Shown here one piece after another: positions 1 through 8,886 of a stretch of DNA of 64,000 nucleotides (its first letter is position 1; the number at the start of each line of letters is the position of its first letter). Source of the DNA: Phascolarctobacterium sp. ET69 (GTDB taxonomy: Bacteria; Bacillota; Negativicutes; Acidaminococcales; Acidaminococcaceae). The position numbers were made by a program, and so were the translations under genes. Where the stretch lies: positions 372,001-436,000 of the forward strand of contig NZ_JAMBLR010000001.1 in the NCBI RefSeq assembly GCF_023336935.1, written 5' to 3'. Below the pieces are notes generated by a model. It saw only the letters and a program-made list of their open reading frames with translations. It was not told the DNA's origin and did not search any database.

Positions 1-282
1 AAAATAAATTTCATAAACTGCCAGGCGTAAAATATTACGGTCTACGGCAGGCATGCGGCTTACTTCCCAGTCAATGGAAAATTCCGTAATTTTTGCATCA
101 ATTTCTGCCAGCGAATTTAAAATGCCGTTTAAAGCAATCTGTGCATAGTTCTGCGCTTTCAGCGCATTTTTGCTGTTTTGTTCTTCAACTGCCGCATTTA
201 AAGCTTCTTCTGCGCTGCAGGCGGAAAAATCTATTTGGAATAAACTTTGTACTACAAGTTCTCTTGATATTCTGCGAATCAT
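1..282 (-). CDS. nusB: Transcription antitermination factor NusB (partial, C-terminus off the window)
   Basis: The reverse strand encodes 94 codons from an ATG at 282, preceded by an AACGAGG ribosome-binding sequence, and the frame stays open to the window edge. The start MIRRISRELVVQSLFQ and the segment DRNILRLAVYEI are characteristic of NusB, a small RNA-binding protein that works with NusE (S10) on boxA RNA to prevent premature termination, chiefly of rRNA operons. NusB is usually 130-150 residues, so about the last third is missing here. It is the last visible gene of the asp23-amaP-DUF2273 unit, an arrangement common in Firmicutes. Seen: sequence motifs. Inferred: co-transcription with the upstream envelope genes. 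Confidence 0.9.
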   Translation of the reverse strand, partial: MIRRISRELVVQSLFQIDFSACSAEEALNAAVEEQNSKNALKAQNYAQIALNGILNSLAEIDAKITEFSIDWEVSRMPAVDRNILRLAVYEIYF

Positions 283-302
283 GTTTAACCTCGTTCTTTT
301 AG

Positions 303-530
303 TTATTTATGGTAGCCTGGAGGCAGCAGCCTGTCCAGCCATTCAAGCAGGTCTTCCTTTTTATCAATTTTGTTGCCGATAAAAAAGCCTGCCGAAATAC
401 AAATCAGTAAAAATATAGTTTGCAAAAAACCCAAAATTAAAAACATGGCCCCGATAAACAGGCCGAACACAGAGCCTAAAAGACGGCCGCGATATACTCT
501 CCACAAATCATTGAGAATTTCATTCCACAT
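303..530 (-). CDS. DUF2273 small membrane protein
   Basis: This 75-residue protein has a short amphipathic N-terminus, a hydrophobic stretch at about residues 16-53 able to form one hairpin or two membrane segments, and a charged tail (NKIDKKEDLLEW). This matches the DUF2273 family of small integral membrane proteins, found next to asp23 and amaP. The exact function is unknown; the family is presumed to be part of the membrane-anchored Asp23 envelope-stress assembly. It sits 16 bases after amaP and 20 bases before nusB on the same strand, so it is almost certainly in the same transcript. Confidence 0.85.
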   Translation of the reverse strand: MWNEILNDLWRVYRGRLLGSVFGLFIGAMFLILGFLQTIFLLICISAGFFIGNKIDKKEDLLEWLDRLLPPGYHK

Positions 531-546
531 CGCCTGTGCCCCCTTC

Positions 547-1065
547 CTAATTCTTGGCCTTAATCTGTTTAAAGAACAATTCTATTTCTTTAATTTCCAT
601 GCCCAATACTTTTTTTATGGTATCACGCACATTGTATTTTATTTCTTCCGTTGTTTCCGGAATGTTTATGCCCGGCTCTATCGAAGCGTTAATGCGCACG
701 CTGATGCTTTCATCATCAAGCTTGGTATCACATTTTACGTTGTAAACACCGTAAACTTCCTGTGCAATTTCACAAATATAATCTTCAATAGCGTTTTTGC
801 CTACAAAAATTTTACCGGCATCGCTGCTTTTTAAAATTAAGGAGCTAACACCGGTTGCGCCTATACCGGCAATTAAAAGGCGCAGGCTTACCAAAAGTAT
901 TATAATGCCGCCGACGGCATACTCCCAGTTGCCGGGAATGGTTGCCAGAAACTGATTGATTGCAGCCTGCGAAATAATGCTGAGGCTACATAAAACTACA
1001 AGTACGGCAACGACCGCCATTAAAAATGTATATAATGTCAAAATTATTCTGTCAGGAATTCCCAT
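547..1065 (-). CDS. amaP: Alkaline shock response membrane anchor protein AmaP
   Basis: A protein of 172 residues with two transmembrane segments at about 7-32 and 50-70, followed by a cytoplasmic domain with Asp23-like sequence (SVRINASIEPGINIP). In Staphylococcus AmaP anchors the abundant Asp23 protein to the membrane, and the same two-helix plus soluble-tail layout is seen here. The start at 1065 follows a good GGGAGG site. It lies directly between asp23 and the DUF2273 gene. Identity rests on topology, size and neighbourhood; the sequence itself is only moderately conserved in the family. Confidence 0.85.
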   Translation of the reverse strand: MGIPDRIILTLYTFLMAVVAVLVVLCSLSIISQAAINQFLATIPGNWEYAVGGIIILLVSLRLLIAGIGATGVSSLILKSSDAGKIFVGKNAIEDYICEIAQEVYGVYNVKCDTKLDDESISVRINASIEPGINIPETTEEIKYNVRDTIKKVLGMEIKEIELFFKQIKAKN

Positions 1066-1086
1066 TGATTTTCCCTCCCAATGAGT

Positions 1087-1533
1087 TTAATTATTATCAG
1101 ACGCTTCAAGGCTCTGTTCAAGTTCCGTTTTATGGCGGCGCTGCACGCCCTGCACATGTACGTCAACAATTTTAACTTCGTATCCTGTCATGTCTTCAAT
1201 GGCTTCGCGTACTTTTTCCTGAATTTCCAAAGCTATTTCCGGTATGCAGCCGCCGTATTCAATGTTTACATACACTTCAACACTTACAACATGCCCTTCT
1301 ACCGTAACGCGCACGCCTTTTGAGACATTTTTATTGCCTAAAAATTCACTCAAATCTCCGGCAAAACCGCCGTTCATGCCTGCCACGCCTTCAACTTCCT
1401 GGGCAGCAAGGCTTGCCACAATGCTCAGCACCTCATCGGCAATCTGCACGTCGCCTATTTCTTCAGGTGCTGCTCCGCCTGCGGCTTCTTCGTTAGCCTT
1501 TTCGTTGGCCTGCAAAATTTCCTTATCAGCCAT
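1087..1533 (-). CDS. Asp23/Gls24 family envelope stress response protein
   Basis: A soluble 148-residue protein. After an acidic, low-complexity N-terminus (to about residue 28) comes the Asp23 domain with the family motifs IADEVLSIVASLAAQEVEGV and VRVTVEGHVVSVEVYVNIEYG, and the C-terminus VKIVDVHVQGV. Members form membrane-proximal polymers at the cytoplasmic face and respond to cell-wall stress. It is the first gene of the operon; a GGAGG site lies 7 bases before the ATG at 1533, and an extended -10 promoter is seen at 1593-1601. The protein carries no signal peptide, consistent with anchoring through AmaP. Confidence 0.92.
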   Translation of the reverse strand: MADKEILQANEKANEEAAGGAAPEEIGDVQIADEVLSIVASLAAQEVEGVAGMNGGFAGDLSEFLGNKNVSKGVRVTVEGHVVSVEVYVNIEYGGCIPEIALEIQEKVREAIEDMTGYEVKIVDVHVQGVQRRHKTELEQSLEASDNN

Positions 1534-1592
1534 GCCACATCCTCCAATGCTGCAAGACTTACTGTCTTTGCTTACAGTTTACTATCTTTTAT

Positions 1593-1601
1593 ATTATAAC
1601 A
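1593..1601 (-). promoter_or_regulatory. Extended -10 promoter of the asp23 operon
   Basis: On the minus strand TGTTATAAT gives an extended -10 with a consensus TATAAT, about 60 bases before the asp23 start. The -35 region (around 1616-1621) is poor, as is usual for extended -10 promoters. Confidence 0.55.
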
Positions 1602-1625
1602 TACCTGTACGTTAAATACCACGCC

Positions 1626-1643
1626 GCAGGTTTTAAAACCTGC
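1626..1643. repeat. Perfect 18-base palindrome between thrC and asp23
   Basis: GCAGGTTTTAAAACCTGC reads the same on both strands and could fold into a short hairpin. It lies 47 bases after the thrC stop, but no run of T follows on either strand, so it is not a convincing intrinsic terminator. An operator is equally possible. Confidence 0.4.
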
Positions 1644-1689
1644 ATAAAAATAAAATGGCACGGCCGCAAAGGGCAATGCCATAATAAAA

Positions 1690-3174
1690 CTAAATGCTGT
1701 TTTTAACTGCTTCCGCCATGTTTCCCGGCTCAATAACTTCTTTATGAAGAACCGGCATATTTTCAAGCTGAAGCATTTTTTCCGGCACAGGCACACCGGT
1801 AAGCTCGTGCAGTTTATGCAAAGCGTCAAAAGATTGTAATTCTTCGCCGCCGTTTTTAACCGCTTCATAAACGCTGCCGCTGAACTTATACGGGCTTGCG
1901 GTTGAAACAACAACTGCATATCTGTCATCGCTTGTTACAAGGCGGTATTTTTCACATGCTCTCCAGGCAACGGCGGTATGTGGGTCAAGCAGGTATTTGC
2001 TGTCGTTGTAAACACGTCTGATGGTTTCGGCAGTTTCCTGTTCGTCCACCCACGCACCAAAGAAAGCTGAAGTAATTTTTTTGTGTATCTTTTCGCCTAC
2101 GTTGTATACGCCTTCGGTGTTAAGCTGCTGCATCCATTCCGTTACTTTTTCGGAATCTTCGTCGGTTACACTGTACAGCAGGCGTTCCAGATTGCTGGAA
2201 ACCAGTATATCCATAGACGGCGAAATGGTCTTTTTAAATTCACGGCGTTTGTCATAAATGCCGGTGTTGATGAAATCGGTAAGTACATTATTGCTGTTGG
2301 ACGCGCAAATAAATTTGTGTACCGGCAAACCCATCATTTTGGCATAATAGCCTGCCAGAATATCGCCGAAGTTGCCTGTCGGCACGGCAAAGTTAATTTC
2401 ATCACCGGCTTTAATGCGCCCTGCTGCCACTGCGTCGCTGTATGCGCTGAAATAATAAACAATCTGCGGTACAAGGCGGCCCCAGTTAATGGAGTTGGCA
2501 GAACTTAAAGTGCAGCCCTGAGCGGCAATTTCTTCGTTTAAACCGGCATTGGCAAAAATTTGTTTTACGCCGGTCTGGGCATCGTCAAAATTGCCTTTAA
2601 CGGCAAATACATGCACATTTTTGCCGGCCTGCGTTACCATCTGCTGTTTCTGAATATCGCTTACGCCGCTTTCAGGGTAGAATACAATTATTTCCGTACC
2701 GTCAACATCGGCAAAGCCTTCCAGTGCAGCCTTGCCGGTATCACCGGAGGTTGCTGTTAAAATAACTATTTTCTGCTGCTCTCCCGTTTTTGCAATTGCC
2801 TTGGTTAAAAGCAGCGGCAAAATCTGAAGCGCCATATCTTTAAAAGCGGATGTAGGACCATGCCACAATTCAAGCGCGTCTGTATTGTCGTTAACCTGCA
2901 CAACAGGTGCCGGGCAGCTGCCGAATTTAGCTGCGTCATAAGCTCTGGCAGCGGCATCTGCAAGTTCTTCTTCGGAATAATCCGTTAAGAACAGCGAAAT
3001 AATTTTTACCGCACGCTCCTGATAGCTTAAATTATGCAAAGCAATAATATCTTCAAGCGGAACCGCTACAAATTTCTGAGGCACAAAAAGCCCGCCGTCA
3101 TCTGCCATACCGCGCGTTATGGCGTGGGCACTGCAAACAAGGTCGGTTTTGCCGCGTGTACTTAAAAATAACAT
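1690..3174 (-). CDS. thrC: Threonine synthase
   Basis: PLP enzyme that converts O-phosphohomoserine to threonine and phosphate. The 494-residue protein begins MLFLSTRG, typical of the longer threonine synthase group, and carries the PLP-lysine motif TSAFKD (Lys about 112) and the cofactor-phosphate segment PTGNFGDILAGYYA. The start at 3174 is chosen because AAAGGA lies 8 bases upstream; a frame extension to 3234 would run through the promoter. No homoserine kinase or homoserine dehydrogenase gene adjoins it, so it appears monocistronic. Transcription is likely from the promoter at 3206-3234. Confidence 0.95.
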   Translation of the reverse strand: MLFLSTRGKTDLVCSAHAITRGMADDGGLFVPQKFVAVPLEDIIALHNLSYQERAVKIISLFLTDYSEEELADAAARAYDAAKFGSCPAPVVQVNDNTDALELWHGPTSAFKDMALQILPLLLTKAIAKTGEQQKIVILTATSGDTGKAALEGFADVDGTEIIVFYPESGVSDIQKQQMVTQAGKNVHVFAVKGNFDDAQTGVKQIFANAGLNEEIAAQGCTLSSANSINWGRLVPQIVYYFSAYSDAVAAGRIKAGDEINFAVPTGNFGDILAGYYAKMMGLPVHKFICASNSNNVLTDFINTGIYDKRREFKKTISPSMDILVSSNLERLLYSVTDEDSEKVTEWMQQLNTEGVYNVGEKIHKKITSAFFGAWVDEQETAETIRRVYNDSKYLLDPHTAVAWRACEKYRLVTSDDRYAVVVSTASPYKFSGSVYEAVKNGGEELQSFDALHKLHELTGVPVPEKMLQLENMPVLHKEVIEPGNMAEAVKNSI

Positions 3175-3205
3175 AAAAGCCATCCTTTCATCTTTCCATG
3201 GAGTC

Positions 3206-3234
3206 ATAATAGCATATTTATGTACTTTGGGCAA
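3206..3234 (-). promoter_or_regulatory. thrC promoter
   Basis: Minus-strand -35 TTGCCC (3234-3229), 17-base spacer, and extended -10 TGCTATTAT with the hexamer at 3211-3206. It lies just upstream of the thrC ribosome-binding site. Confidence 0.6.
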
Positions 3235-3246
3235 GTATTTACACGT

Positions 3247-3729
3247 TCAGGAATGAATAATGTTTACTACAACTGCACCTGTTGCCTTCACCAAATCGTC
3301 AGGGTTTAAAAAAATCTGCATGCCGCGCAGCCCTGCGCTGATGGCAATTTTATCCCACAAAATGCAGGTTTCGTCAAGGTAAACAGGGTAATTCTTTTTA
3401 GCGCCAAGCGGAGAACATCCGCCGCGGATATATCCTGTCAGCGGCAGCACTTCTTTTAAATGAACCATCTCTGCCCTTTTGTTGCCGCTTGCTTTGGCAA
3501 GAGCCTTTAAATCAAGCTCGCCGTTGCCGGGAATAACAGCAAAAACCGGGCCTGTCTTATCGCCGCGCACAACAAGGGTTTTAAAAACCTGTTCCGGCGG
3601 CAGCCCAACTTCCCGGGCAACGTGAACGGCATCAAGATGTTCTTCATCCACTGCGTATTCAATCAGAGTGTATTCTATTTTCTTTTCGTCCAAAATGCGT
3701 GCAGCATTGGTTTTTTTCTGCTTTGGCAT
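3247..3729 (-). CDS. ybaK: Cys-tRNA(Pro) deacylase, YbaK/EbsC family
   Basis: A single-domain trans-editing enzyme that hydrolyses Cys-tRNA(Pro) mischarged by prolyl-tRNA synthetase. The 160 residues span the whole YbaK/aaRS-associated domain; visible family features are TNAARILDEKKIEYTLIEY at the N-terminus, the lysine in EQVFKTLVVRG (catalytic Lys in the family), and GGCSPLGAKK followed by the IFLNPDDLVKATGA segment. It is transcribed away from nadE and lies 72 bases upstream of thrC, which has its own promoter, so it is probably an independent unit. Confidence 0.92.
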   Translation of the reverse strand: MPKQKKTNAARILDEKKIEYTLIEYAVDEEHLDAVHVAREVGLPPEQVFKTLVVRGDKTGPVFAVIPGNGELDLKALAKASGNKRAEMVHLKEVLPLTGYIRGGCSPLGAKKNYPVYLDETCILWDKIAISAGLRGMQIFLNPDDLVKATGAVVVNIIHS

Positions 3730-3770
3730 TGCTTATCGCCTCCATTTGTATGGTATTACATGCCTTTATT

Positions 3771-3779
3771 TGTTATAAT
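3771..3779 (+). promoter_or_regulatory. Extended -10 promoter of nadE
   Basis: TGTTATAAT lies 41 bases before the nadE start in the divergent ybaK/nadE intergenic region. No good -35 is seen at normal spacing. Confidence 0.5.
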
Positions 3780-3819
3780 AACATCATAAACATATAAACG
3801 CAAACCGGAGAGATGCAAA

Positions 3820-5727
3820 GTGCTGATAAAATTTGCCTGCGCCCAGCCGGAAATTACCGCAGGGCGGCCAGACCTTAATACACAAAAAATTATAAATTTA
3901 ATTAAAGAAGCTGCTTTAAATAAAGCAGATATTTTATTATTGCCGGAACTTGCCGTACCGGGCTATTTAATCGGCGATTTATGGGAGCAGAAATCTTTTC
4001 TGGAGGACTGCGAAGCCTTTGGCGAAGAAATAATAAACGCCACTGCCAATTATGATATCTGCGTTATTTTCGGCAACATTGCCATTGACAGAAGCAAAGT
4101 TAACGAGGACGGGCGCGTGCGCAAATACAACGCCGCTTTTGCTGCTTACCGCGGCAAAGCCCTTGGCAACGGCAAACTGCCCTATAACTGCATTATTAAG
4201 CACTCGCTGCCCAATTACCGCGAATTTGATGACAGCCGCTATTTTTACAGCCTTGCACAGCTGGCGGCAGAACTTGAAACCACTCCACAGCAGCTTGCAC
4301 ATCCTGTTGAAGTGGAAATAAAAGGGCAAAAACTCAAGCTCGGCATTATGCTTTGTGAGGACGGCTGGACGGAAAACTATCATTTCAGCACACCTTCGGC
4401 ACTTGCCGAAAACGGTTCGGATATTTTATGCAACCTCTCCTGCTCTCCGTTTACCTTAAATAAAAATGCCAAGCGTCACCGCTTGTTTTCCGCACAGGCG
4501 CAAAAACTTGCACTGCCTCTGGCTTACTGCAACAACACGGGTATTCAAAATAACGGCAAAAACATTTTTACTTATGACGGATGCAGCTGTGTTTACAATA
4601 ACAACGGCACTTTAATTGCCGAAGCGGATGCGTTTAAAGAAAGCCTGCTGTACTTTTATTTTGATACGGCAGATAAAACAGTTAAGGCAGATTCGCAGCC
4701 CGTTGCTGCTGCCAAAGATGATACTGCCGATATTTATAAAGCCGTACGCTACGGCACGCAAAAATTTTTGCAGCAGCTTGGCATAACAAAAATGGTGGTT
4801 GGCCTTTCCGGCGGCATTGATTCTGCCGTTACGGCCGCGCTTTACACCGATATTTTAGGCCCGCAAAACGTGCTTTTGATAAACATGCCCGGGCGTTACA
4901 ATTCCGGCCTTACCAAAGATATGGCGCTTAAAACCGCGCAGGCACTTAAAACAAACTATATGGTGGTGCCCATTACCGAAAGCGTTGAACATACATACAG
5001 CCAGCTTACGCAAATAAGCGCAGAAGCGTATTACAACAACAGCACCTTTAATTTAAGCGTTACCCCTTACGTTATGGAAAACATACAGGCCCGCGACCGC
5101 GGCGCACGTATTCTTGCAGGCGCGGCAGCAGCTTTTGGCGGCGCGTTTTCGTGCAACTCCAACAAAACGGAAATCACCATTGGCTATGCCACCTTCTACG
5201 GCGATATCTGCGGCGCAGTAGCCCCTATCGGCGATTTGTGGAAGCATGATGTTTACGCCATAGGGCGTTACCTTAACGAAAACGTATTTAAAAAAGCCGT
5301 AATACCGGAAGAAATTTTTACCATGCGCCCCAGTGCGGAGCTTTCACCGGAGCAAACTGTCGGCAACGGCGGCGACCCGCTGGTTTACCCCTACCACGAC
5401 AAACTGTTTGCCATGTTTGTTGAAAGCTGGCAAAAAACTTCACCGGCCGATATTTTGCGCTGGTATGCCGAAGGAACATTGGCTGAACACTTAAACTGCC
5501 CGCCGGAAATTATAACTGCTACCTTTAAAAACGCCGTTGAATTTATTGCCGACCTTGAACGCTGGTGGAAATTATTCTGCGGGCTTGCAGTTGCCAAACG
5601 CATTCAGGCACCGCCTGTCATCAGCATTACGCGCCGCGCCTATGGCTACGACCACCGCGAAGCACAGCTTCCGGCATATTTTTCACGCGAATACTATAAA
5701 TTAAAAAACGAGCTTCTAAAAAAATAA
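3820..5727 (+). CDS. nadE: Glutamine-dependent NAD+ synthetase
   Basis: Last step of NAD biosynthesis: ATP-dependent amidation of deamido-NAD using glutamine. Domains in order: an N-terminal nitrilase-like glutaminase (1 to about 270) with Glu43 in LLPELAVPGY and the nucleophile Cys179 in LCEDGW, then a synthetase domain with the pyrophosphatase-type P-loop SGGIDSAV (residues 330-337). The 635-residue length is typical of the two-domain form. The start is a GTG with CCGGAG 9 bases upstream. It stands alone between divergent ybaK and two terminators. Confidence 0.95.
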   Translation: MLIKFACAQPEITAGRPDLNTQKIINLIKEAALNKADILLLPELAVPGYLIGDLWEQKSFLEDCEAFGEEIINATANYDICVIFGNIAIDRSKVNEDGRVRKYNAAFAAYRGKALGNGKLPYNCIIKHSLPNYREFDDSRYFYSLAQLAAELETTPQQLAHPVEVEIKGQKLKLGIMLCEDGWTENYHFSTPSALAENGSDILCNLSCSPFTLNKNAKRHRLFSAQAQKLALPLAYCNNTGIQNNGKNIFTYDGCSCVYNNNGTLIAEADAFKESLLYFYFDTADKTVKADSQPVAAAKDDTADIYKAVRYGTQKFLQQLGITKMVVGLSGGIDSAVTAALYTDILGPQNVLLINMPGRYNSGLTKDMALKTAQALKTNYMVVPITESVEHTYSQLTQISAEAYYNNSTFNLSVTPYVMENIQARDRGARILAGAAAAFGGAFSCNSNKTEITIGYATFYGDICGAVAPIGDLWKHDVYAIGRYLNENVFKKAVIPEEIFTMRPSAELSPEQTVGNGGDPLVYPYHDKLFAMFVESWQKTSPADILRWYAEGTLAEHLNCPPEIITATFKNAVEFIADLERWWKLFCGLAVAKRIQAPPVISITRRAYGYDHREAQLPAYFSREYYKLKNELLKK

Positions 5728-5749
5728 GAGGGCCTCTGTCCTCTTTTTT
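5726..5749 (+). terminator. Intrinsic terminator after nadE
   Basis: AAGAGG / CCTCTT stem (5726-5731 with 5740-5745) running into TTTTTT, overlapping the nadE stop codon. Confidence 0.7.
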
Positions 5750-5757
5750 ATACGCAA

Positions 5758-5785
5758 AAGGCTGCCTGCATTAACAGACAGCCTT
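5758..5785. terminator. Bidirectional terminator between nadE and panF
   Basis: Stem of 11 positions with one mismatch, AAGGCTGCCTG (5758-5768) with CAGACAGCCTT (5775-5785). T-rich sequence follows on the plus strand and TTTT on the minus strand, so it can end both converging transcripts. Confidence 0.75.
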
Positions 5786-5807
5786 AATTTTTTAATATTT
5801 TACTAAA

Positions 5808-7304
5808 TCAGTCCGGATATCTTTCCGGGAAAAATACACGCAGCACTTCTTCATCCTGCGTTTTGCCGATACATGTGCCAATCAGGAACAAAATCAGCGA
5901 AACGCCAATACCGATAACAATCTGGTGCAAATCAAAAACTTTAATCTGCATGGCCATACATACGCAGTAGCTTACCACGCCGCCCAGCATTGCCAGTATT
6001 GCGCCCATACGGTTGGCCTTAGGCCAGAACAGCCCAAACAGCAGCACCCAGAAAAACGCCGTTTCCAAACCGCCGAAGGCAAACATATTTATCTGCCAGA
6101 TTACGCTTGGCGGGGCAATGGCCACAACATACACAATTAAGCCAAGCACAACGGTTGCCAGCATACTGAGCCTTTTTATTTTATCGTTGCTTACTTCAAC
6201 ATTGCGTTTTTCCATTTCGCGCATGTACACATCTTTAATGATTGAAGAAGAAGAAGAAAGCAAAAGCGAAGAAACCGTCGATACCGTTGCCGCAATAGGC
6301 CCTATAATGGTAATGCCTGCCCAAAGCGGCCCCATGGTTTTTACAATCGTCAGCGGGGTAATGTTATCAACGCTGTTTCCATATGCCGCCAAAGTGTCGG
6401 TTAAAATACCTTTGGAAAGCACGCCAATCCAGGTAGCTACAAGCGTCATGGCGCCAATGGTAATAGTTCCTATCAGCATGGCGTTATGCAGCGCTTTGGT
6501 ATTTTTATAGCTTATGCCGCGCACAACGGACTGCGGCAAAGCCAGCGTACAAATGCCAACCAGCAGCCACTGGCTGATATACAGCGACATCGGCATTTTA
6601 CCCTGCGAAAGCGGCTCCAGCATATCATGGTGATTGGTATTAATGTAATTCATAATATTATCGTAGCCGCCGCCTGCGCTGAGCATGGAACTGAACAAAA
6701 TTCCCAGCCCTACAAGCATGGCAACAGCGCAAATGGCATCGGTAATGGCAACGCCCTTAAAACCGCCAATGGTAGTGTAAAAAACTACAATCAGCCCAAA
6801 AAGGCTGAGGCCTGTAAGATACGAAAACCCGGTAACGGCTTCAAACAATTTTGCCGCGCCTACAAACTGCGCAACCATTGTGCCGCAGAAAAACATTACA
6901 ATAAACAGCGCCGACATGTTGGCAAGAAAATCAGACTGATAACGCCTGCGGATAACATCTATAACCGTAATGGCATTAATTTTACGCGAAATAAGCGCAA
7001 TTTTTTTGCCGAAAACACCCAAAACCAAAAATACAACAACAACCTGCACAATGGCCATATACAACCAGCCGTAACCAACCAGCCACGCCATGCCCGGCCC
7101 GCCAACAAACGTGCTTACGGAGCTGTACGTTGCCACAGTTGTCATGGCAAGCACAAAACCACCCAGGCTGTAACCGCCGATAAAATAATCGCGCGCAAAA
7201 TTGGTGCTGCGCTCTTTGCGCGAAGCATACTGAATGTAAAAACTTACGCCCAGCATAAACATTAAAAAGCAGAAAACAGGAAGAAGATTAACCCAGTTGC
7301 CCAT
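5808..7304 (-). CDS. panF: Sodium/pantothenate symporter
   Basis: Na+-coupled uptake of pantothenate, the precursor of coenzyme A, at the cytoplasmic membrane. The 498-residue protein is a sodium:solute symporter (SSS) family member with about 13 hydrophobic segments and the N-terminal signature DYFIGGYSLGGFVLAMT; the segments STFVGGPGMAW and the repeated-fold TTIGGFKGVAITD are PanF-like. The start at 7304 (MGNWVN) is one base after the yhdT stop and has GGGAGGA upstream. The yhdT-panF order is the diagnostic context for PanF within this broad family. Confidence 0.88.
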   Translation of the reverse strand: MGNWVNLLPVFCFLMFMLGVSFYIQYASRKERSTNFARDYFIGGYSLGGFVLAMTTVATYSSVSTFVGGPGMAWLVGYGWLYMAIVQVVVVFLVLGVFGKKIALISRKINAITVIDVIRRRYQSDFLANMSALFIVMFFCGTMVAQFVGAAKLFEAVTGFSYLTGLSLFGLIVVFYTTIGGFKGVAITDAICAVAMLVGLGILFSSMLSAGGGYDNIMNYINTNHHDMLEPLSQGKMPMSLYISQWLLVGICTLALPQSVVRGISYKNTKALHNAMLIGTITIGAMTLVATWIGVLSKGILTDTLAAYGNSVDNITPLTIVKTMGPLWAGITIIGPIAATVSTVSSLLLSSSSSIIKDVYMREMEKRNVEVSNDKIKRLSMLATVVLGLIVYVVAIAPPSVIWQINMFAFGGLETAFFWVLLFGLFWPKANRMGAILAMLGGVVSYCVCMAMQIKVFDLHQIVIGIGVSLILFLIGTCIGKTQDEEVLRVFFPERYPD

Positions 7305-7305
7305 A

Positions 7306-7557
7306 TTATTTTTCCTCCCCGTCTTCCAAGTCAAAATCTTTAAAGACAAACCGAACCAGCACCCAGCAAACCAAAACTGCAAAAAGCCAGGTACCTATGC
7401 AGCCGCCGATAACCCAGATGGGTGTATGGAAAAATTCAACCGTTGAATTTTCCAGCCCGAAGCCTGCCACATACCAAAACAAAATTACAAGTGCGAGTGC
7501 TATCCATGTAGCCTTGGCTTCACGGTTAGCCTGAACAAATTTTTCACTGCGTTTCAT
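7306..7557 (-). CDS. yhdT: YhdT family small membrane protein (DUF997)
   Basis: An 83-residue protein with two transmembrane helices (about 15-35 and 47-72) and a charged C-terminus ending DLEDGEEK. DUF997/YhdT proteins occur immediately upstream of panF in many bacteria and are thought to be an accessory of the symporter, though no molecular role is established. Separation from panF is one base, so the two are translationally linked. Confidence 0.85.
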   Translation of the reverse strand: MKRSEKFVQANREAKATWIALALVILFWYVAGFGLENSTVEFFHTPIWVIGGCIGTWLFAVLVCWVLVRFVFKDFDLEDGEEK

Positions 7558-7622
7558 AATACGCTCCTTCTGGCGTCGCCACAGATGTTGCCGCGCCGTT
7601 TATTAGGCCTAAGCCTCTCCAT

Positions 7623-7650
7623 ATTGTACCATATTTTCAGAATAAACCAA
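7623..7650 (-). promoter_or_regulatory. Putative yhdT-panF promoter
   Basis: Minus-strand -35 TTGGTT (7650-7645), 16-base spacer, -10 TACAAT (7628-7623). Confidence 0.45.
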
Positions 7651-7692
7651 CACCTTAAAAATGAAAAGTTTTATGTTTTTATTATTTTTAAG

Positions 7693-7701
7693 TGTTATAA
7701 T
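7693..7701 (+). promoter_or_regulatory. Extended -10 promoter of the M20 peptidase gene
   Basis: TGTTATAAT, 33 bases before the start codon; the -35 region is AT-rich without a good TTGACA match. Confidence 0.55.
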
Positions 7702-7733
7702 ATAAAAGATGTTATATCACACGGAGGTAAAAT

Positions 7734-8864
7734 ATGATTAACGAAGAACGTCTTTTAAATGAATTTATTGAACTTGTCAGCGTTCCCTGCCCCAGCCTTG
7801 ATGAAAAAGCGGAAGCTGATTTAATTGTAAAAAAACTGGCAGAACTCGGCATTAAAGCCGAAATTGACGACGCAGGCAAAAAAGCAGGCGCCACCACCGG
7901 CAATGTATGGGCATTTATTCCTTCAAACCTGGATTACAAAGTTCCCGGCCTGATGTTTGAAGCACATATGGATTCTGTTGCCCCCACTACCGGCACCAAA
8001 GTTGTGCGCAAAGACGGCGTGCTGTATTCCGACGGCACAACCACTCTCGGCGGCGACGATAAAGTAGGCATTGCCGCAAGCCTCGAAGCAGTAAAAGTAA
8101 TCCTCGAAAACAAACTGCCACACGGCGATATTCAGCTGTGCTTCACTATCGGCGAAGAAATAGGCAGCGTCGGCGTAAGATATATGGACCCTTCATGGAT
8201 TAAAGCCGATATAGGCTACTGCCTTGATGAAGGTTTTGAACCCGGCCTTGTAAACAACGCCGCACCGCGCGCTGTAAAACTGTTTGTAAAAGTTATCGGC
8301 AAAGCTGCACATGCAGGCGTAGAACCAGAAAAAGGCATTAACGCCATTATGCTGGCCGCCAAAGCCTTAACCGCCCTGCCCGCTTACGGACGTTTAGACG
8401 AAGAAACCACACTCAGCGTCGGTAAAATTGAAGGCGGCCTTGCCAGCAATATTGTTGCGCCGAGCGCCGAATTTGTTATTGATATGCGCTGCCTGAGCCC
8501 GGAAAAGCTTGACGTTTTAATTAGCGATACCAAAAAAACTCTTACCGAAGCTGTTGAAGCAGGCGGCGGACAAATTGAAATTAACGTTGAAGAAGGCTCG
8601 CCCGCAATGCGCATCAGCGAAGATGACCTTGGCGTTGTATTTGTAAAGGAAGCAACCAAAAAACTCGGACTGCCGTTTAAACTGTTCAGCAGCGGCGGCT
8701 GCACCGACGGCAACTACCTGTGCGGCATGGGCCTGCCCTGCGTTGCGCTTTCCACCGGTATGGATAAAATCCACTCTACCGAAGAATGCTTAAAAGAAAA
8801 AGACCTTTACAACCTAGCGCGCCTCGTTTTGGAAATCATCAGCGCAGCAGCTAAAAAACAATAA
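7734..8864 (+). CDS. M20 family metallopeptidase, PepT-like
   Basis: A 376-residue cytosolic zinc exopeptidase. Metal ligands and catalytic residues are visible in order: EAHMDS (His78, Asp80), LGGDDKVG (bridging Asp), GEEIGSVG (general-base Glu about 141), the Asp in CLDEGFEP, and the C-terminal His in KIHSTEE. A lid/dimerisation domain with IGKAAHAGVEPEKGINA separates the two halves of the catalytic domain. The family is related to tripeptidase PepT and is often called peptidase T-like; the substrate cannot be read from the sequence. A strong CGGAGG site precedes the ATG. It is monocistronic with promoter and terminator. Confidence 0.88.
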   Translation: MINEERLLNEFIELVSVPCPSLDEKAEADLIVKKLAELGIKAEIDDAGKKAGATTGNVWAFIPSNLDYKVPGLMFEAHMDSVAPTTGTKVVRKDGVLYSDGTTTLGGDDKVGIAASLEAVKVILENKLPHGDIQLCFTIGEEIGSVGVRYMDPSWIKADIGYCLDEGFEPGLVNNAAPRAVKLFVKVIGKAAHAGVEPEKGINAIMLAAKALTALPAYGRLDEETTLSVGKIEGGLASNIVAPSAEFVIDMRCLSPEKLDVLISDTKKTLTEAVEAGGGQIEINVEEGSPAMRISEDDLGVVFVKEATKKLGLPFKLFSSGGCTDGNYLCGMGLPCVALSTGMDKIHSTEECLKEKDLYNLARLVLEIISAAAKKQ

Positions 8865-8886
8865 TTAATTAGTAAAAAGCCAAACA

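Noticed and set aside
1626-1643. Palindrome as thrC terminator
   Set aside because: No T run follows on either strand; kept only as a low-confidence repeat.
1572-1928. 118-codon minus-strand frame overlapping the thrC 3' end
   Set aside because: It lies in another frame of thrC with no ribosome-binding site and no family match.
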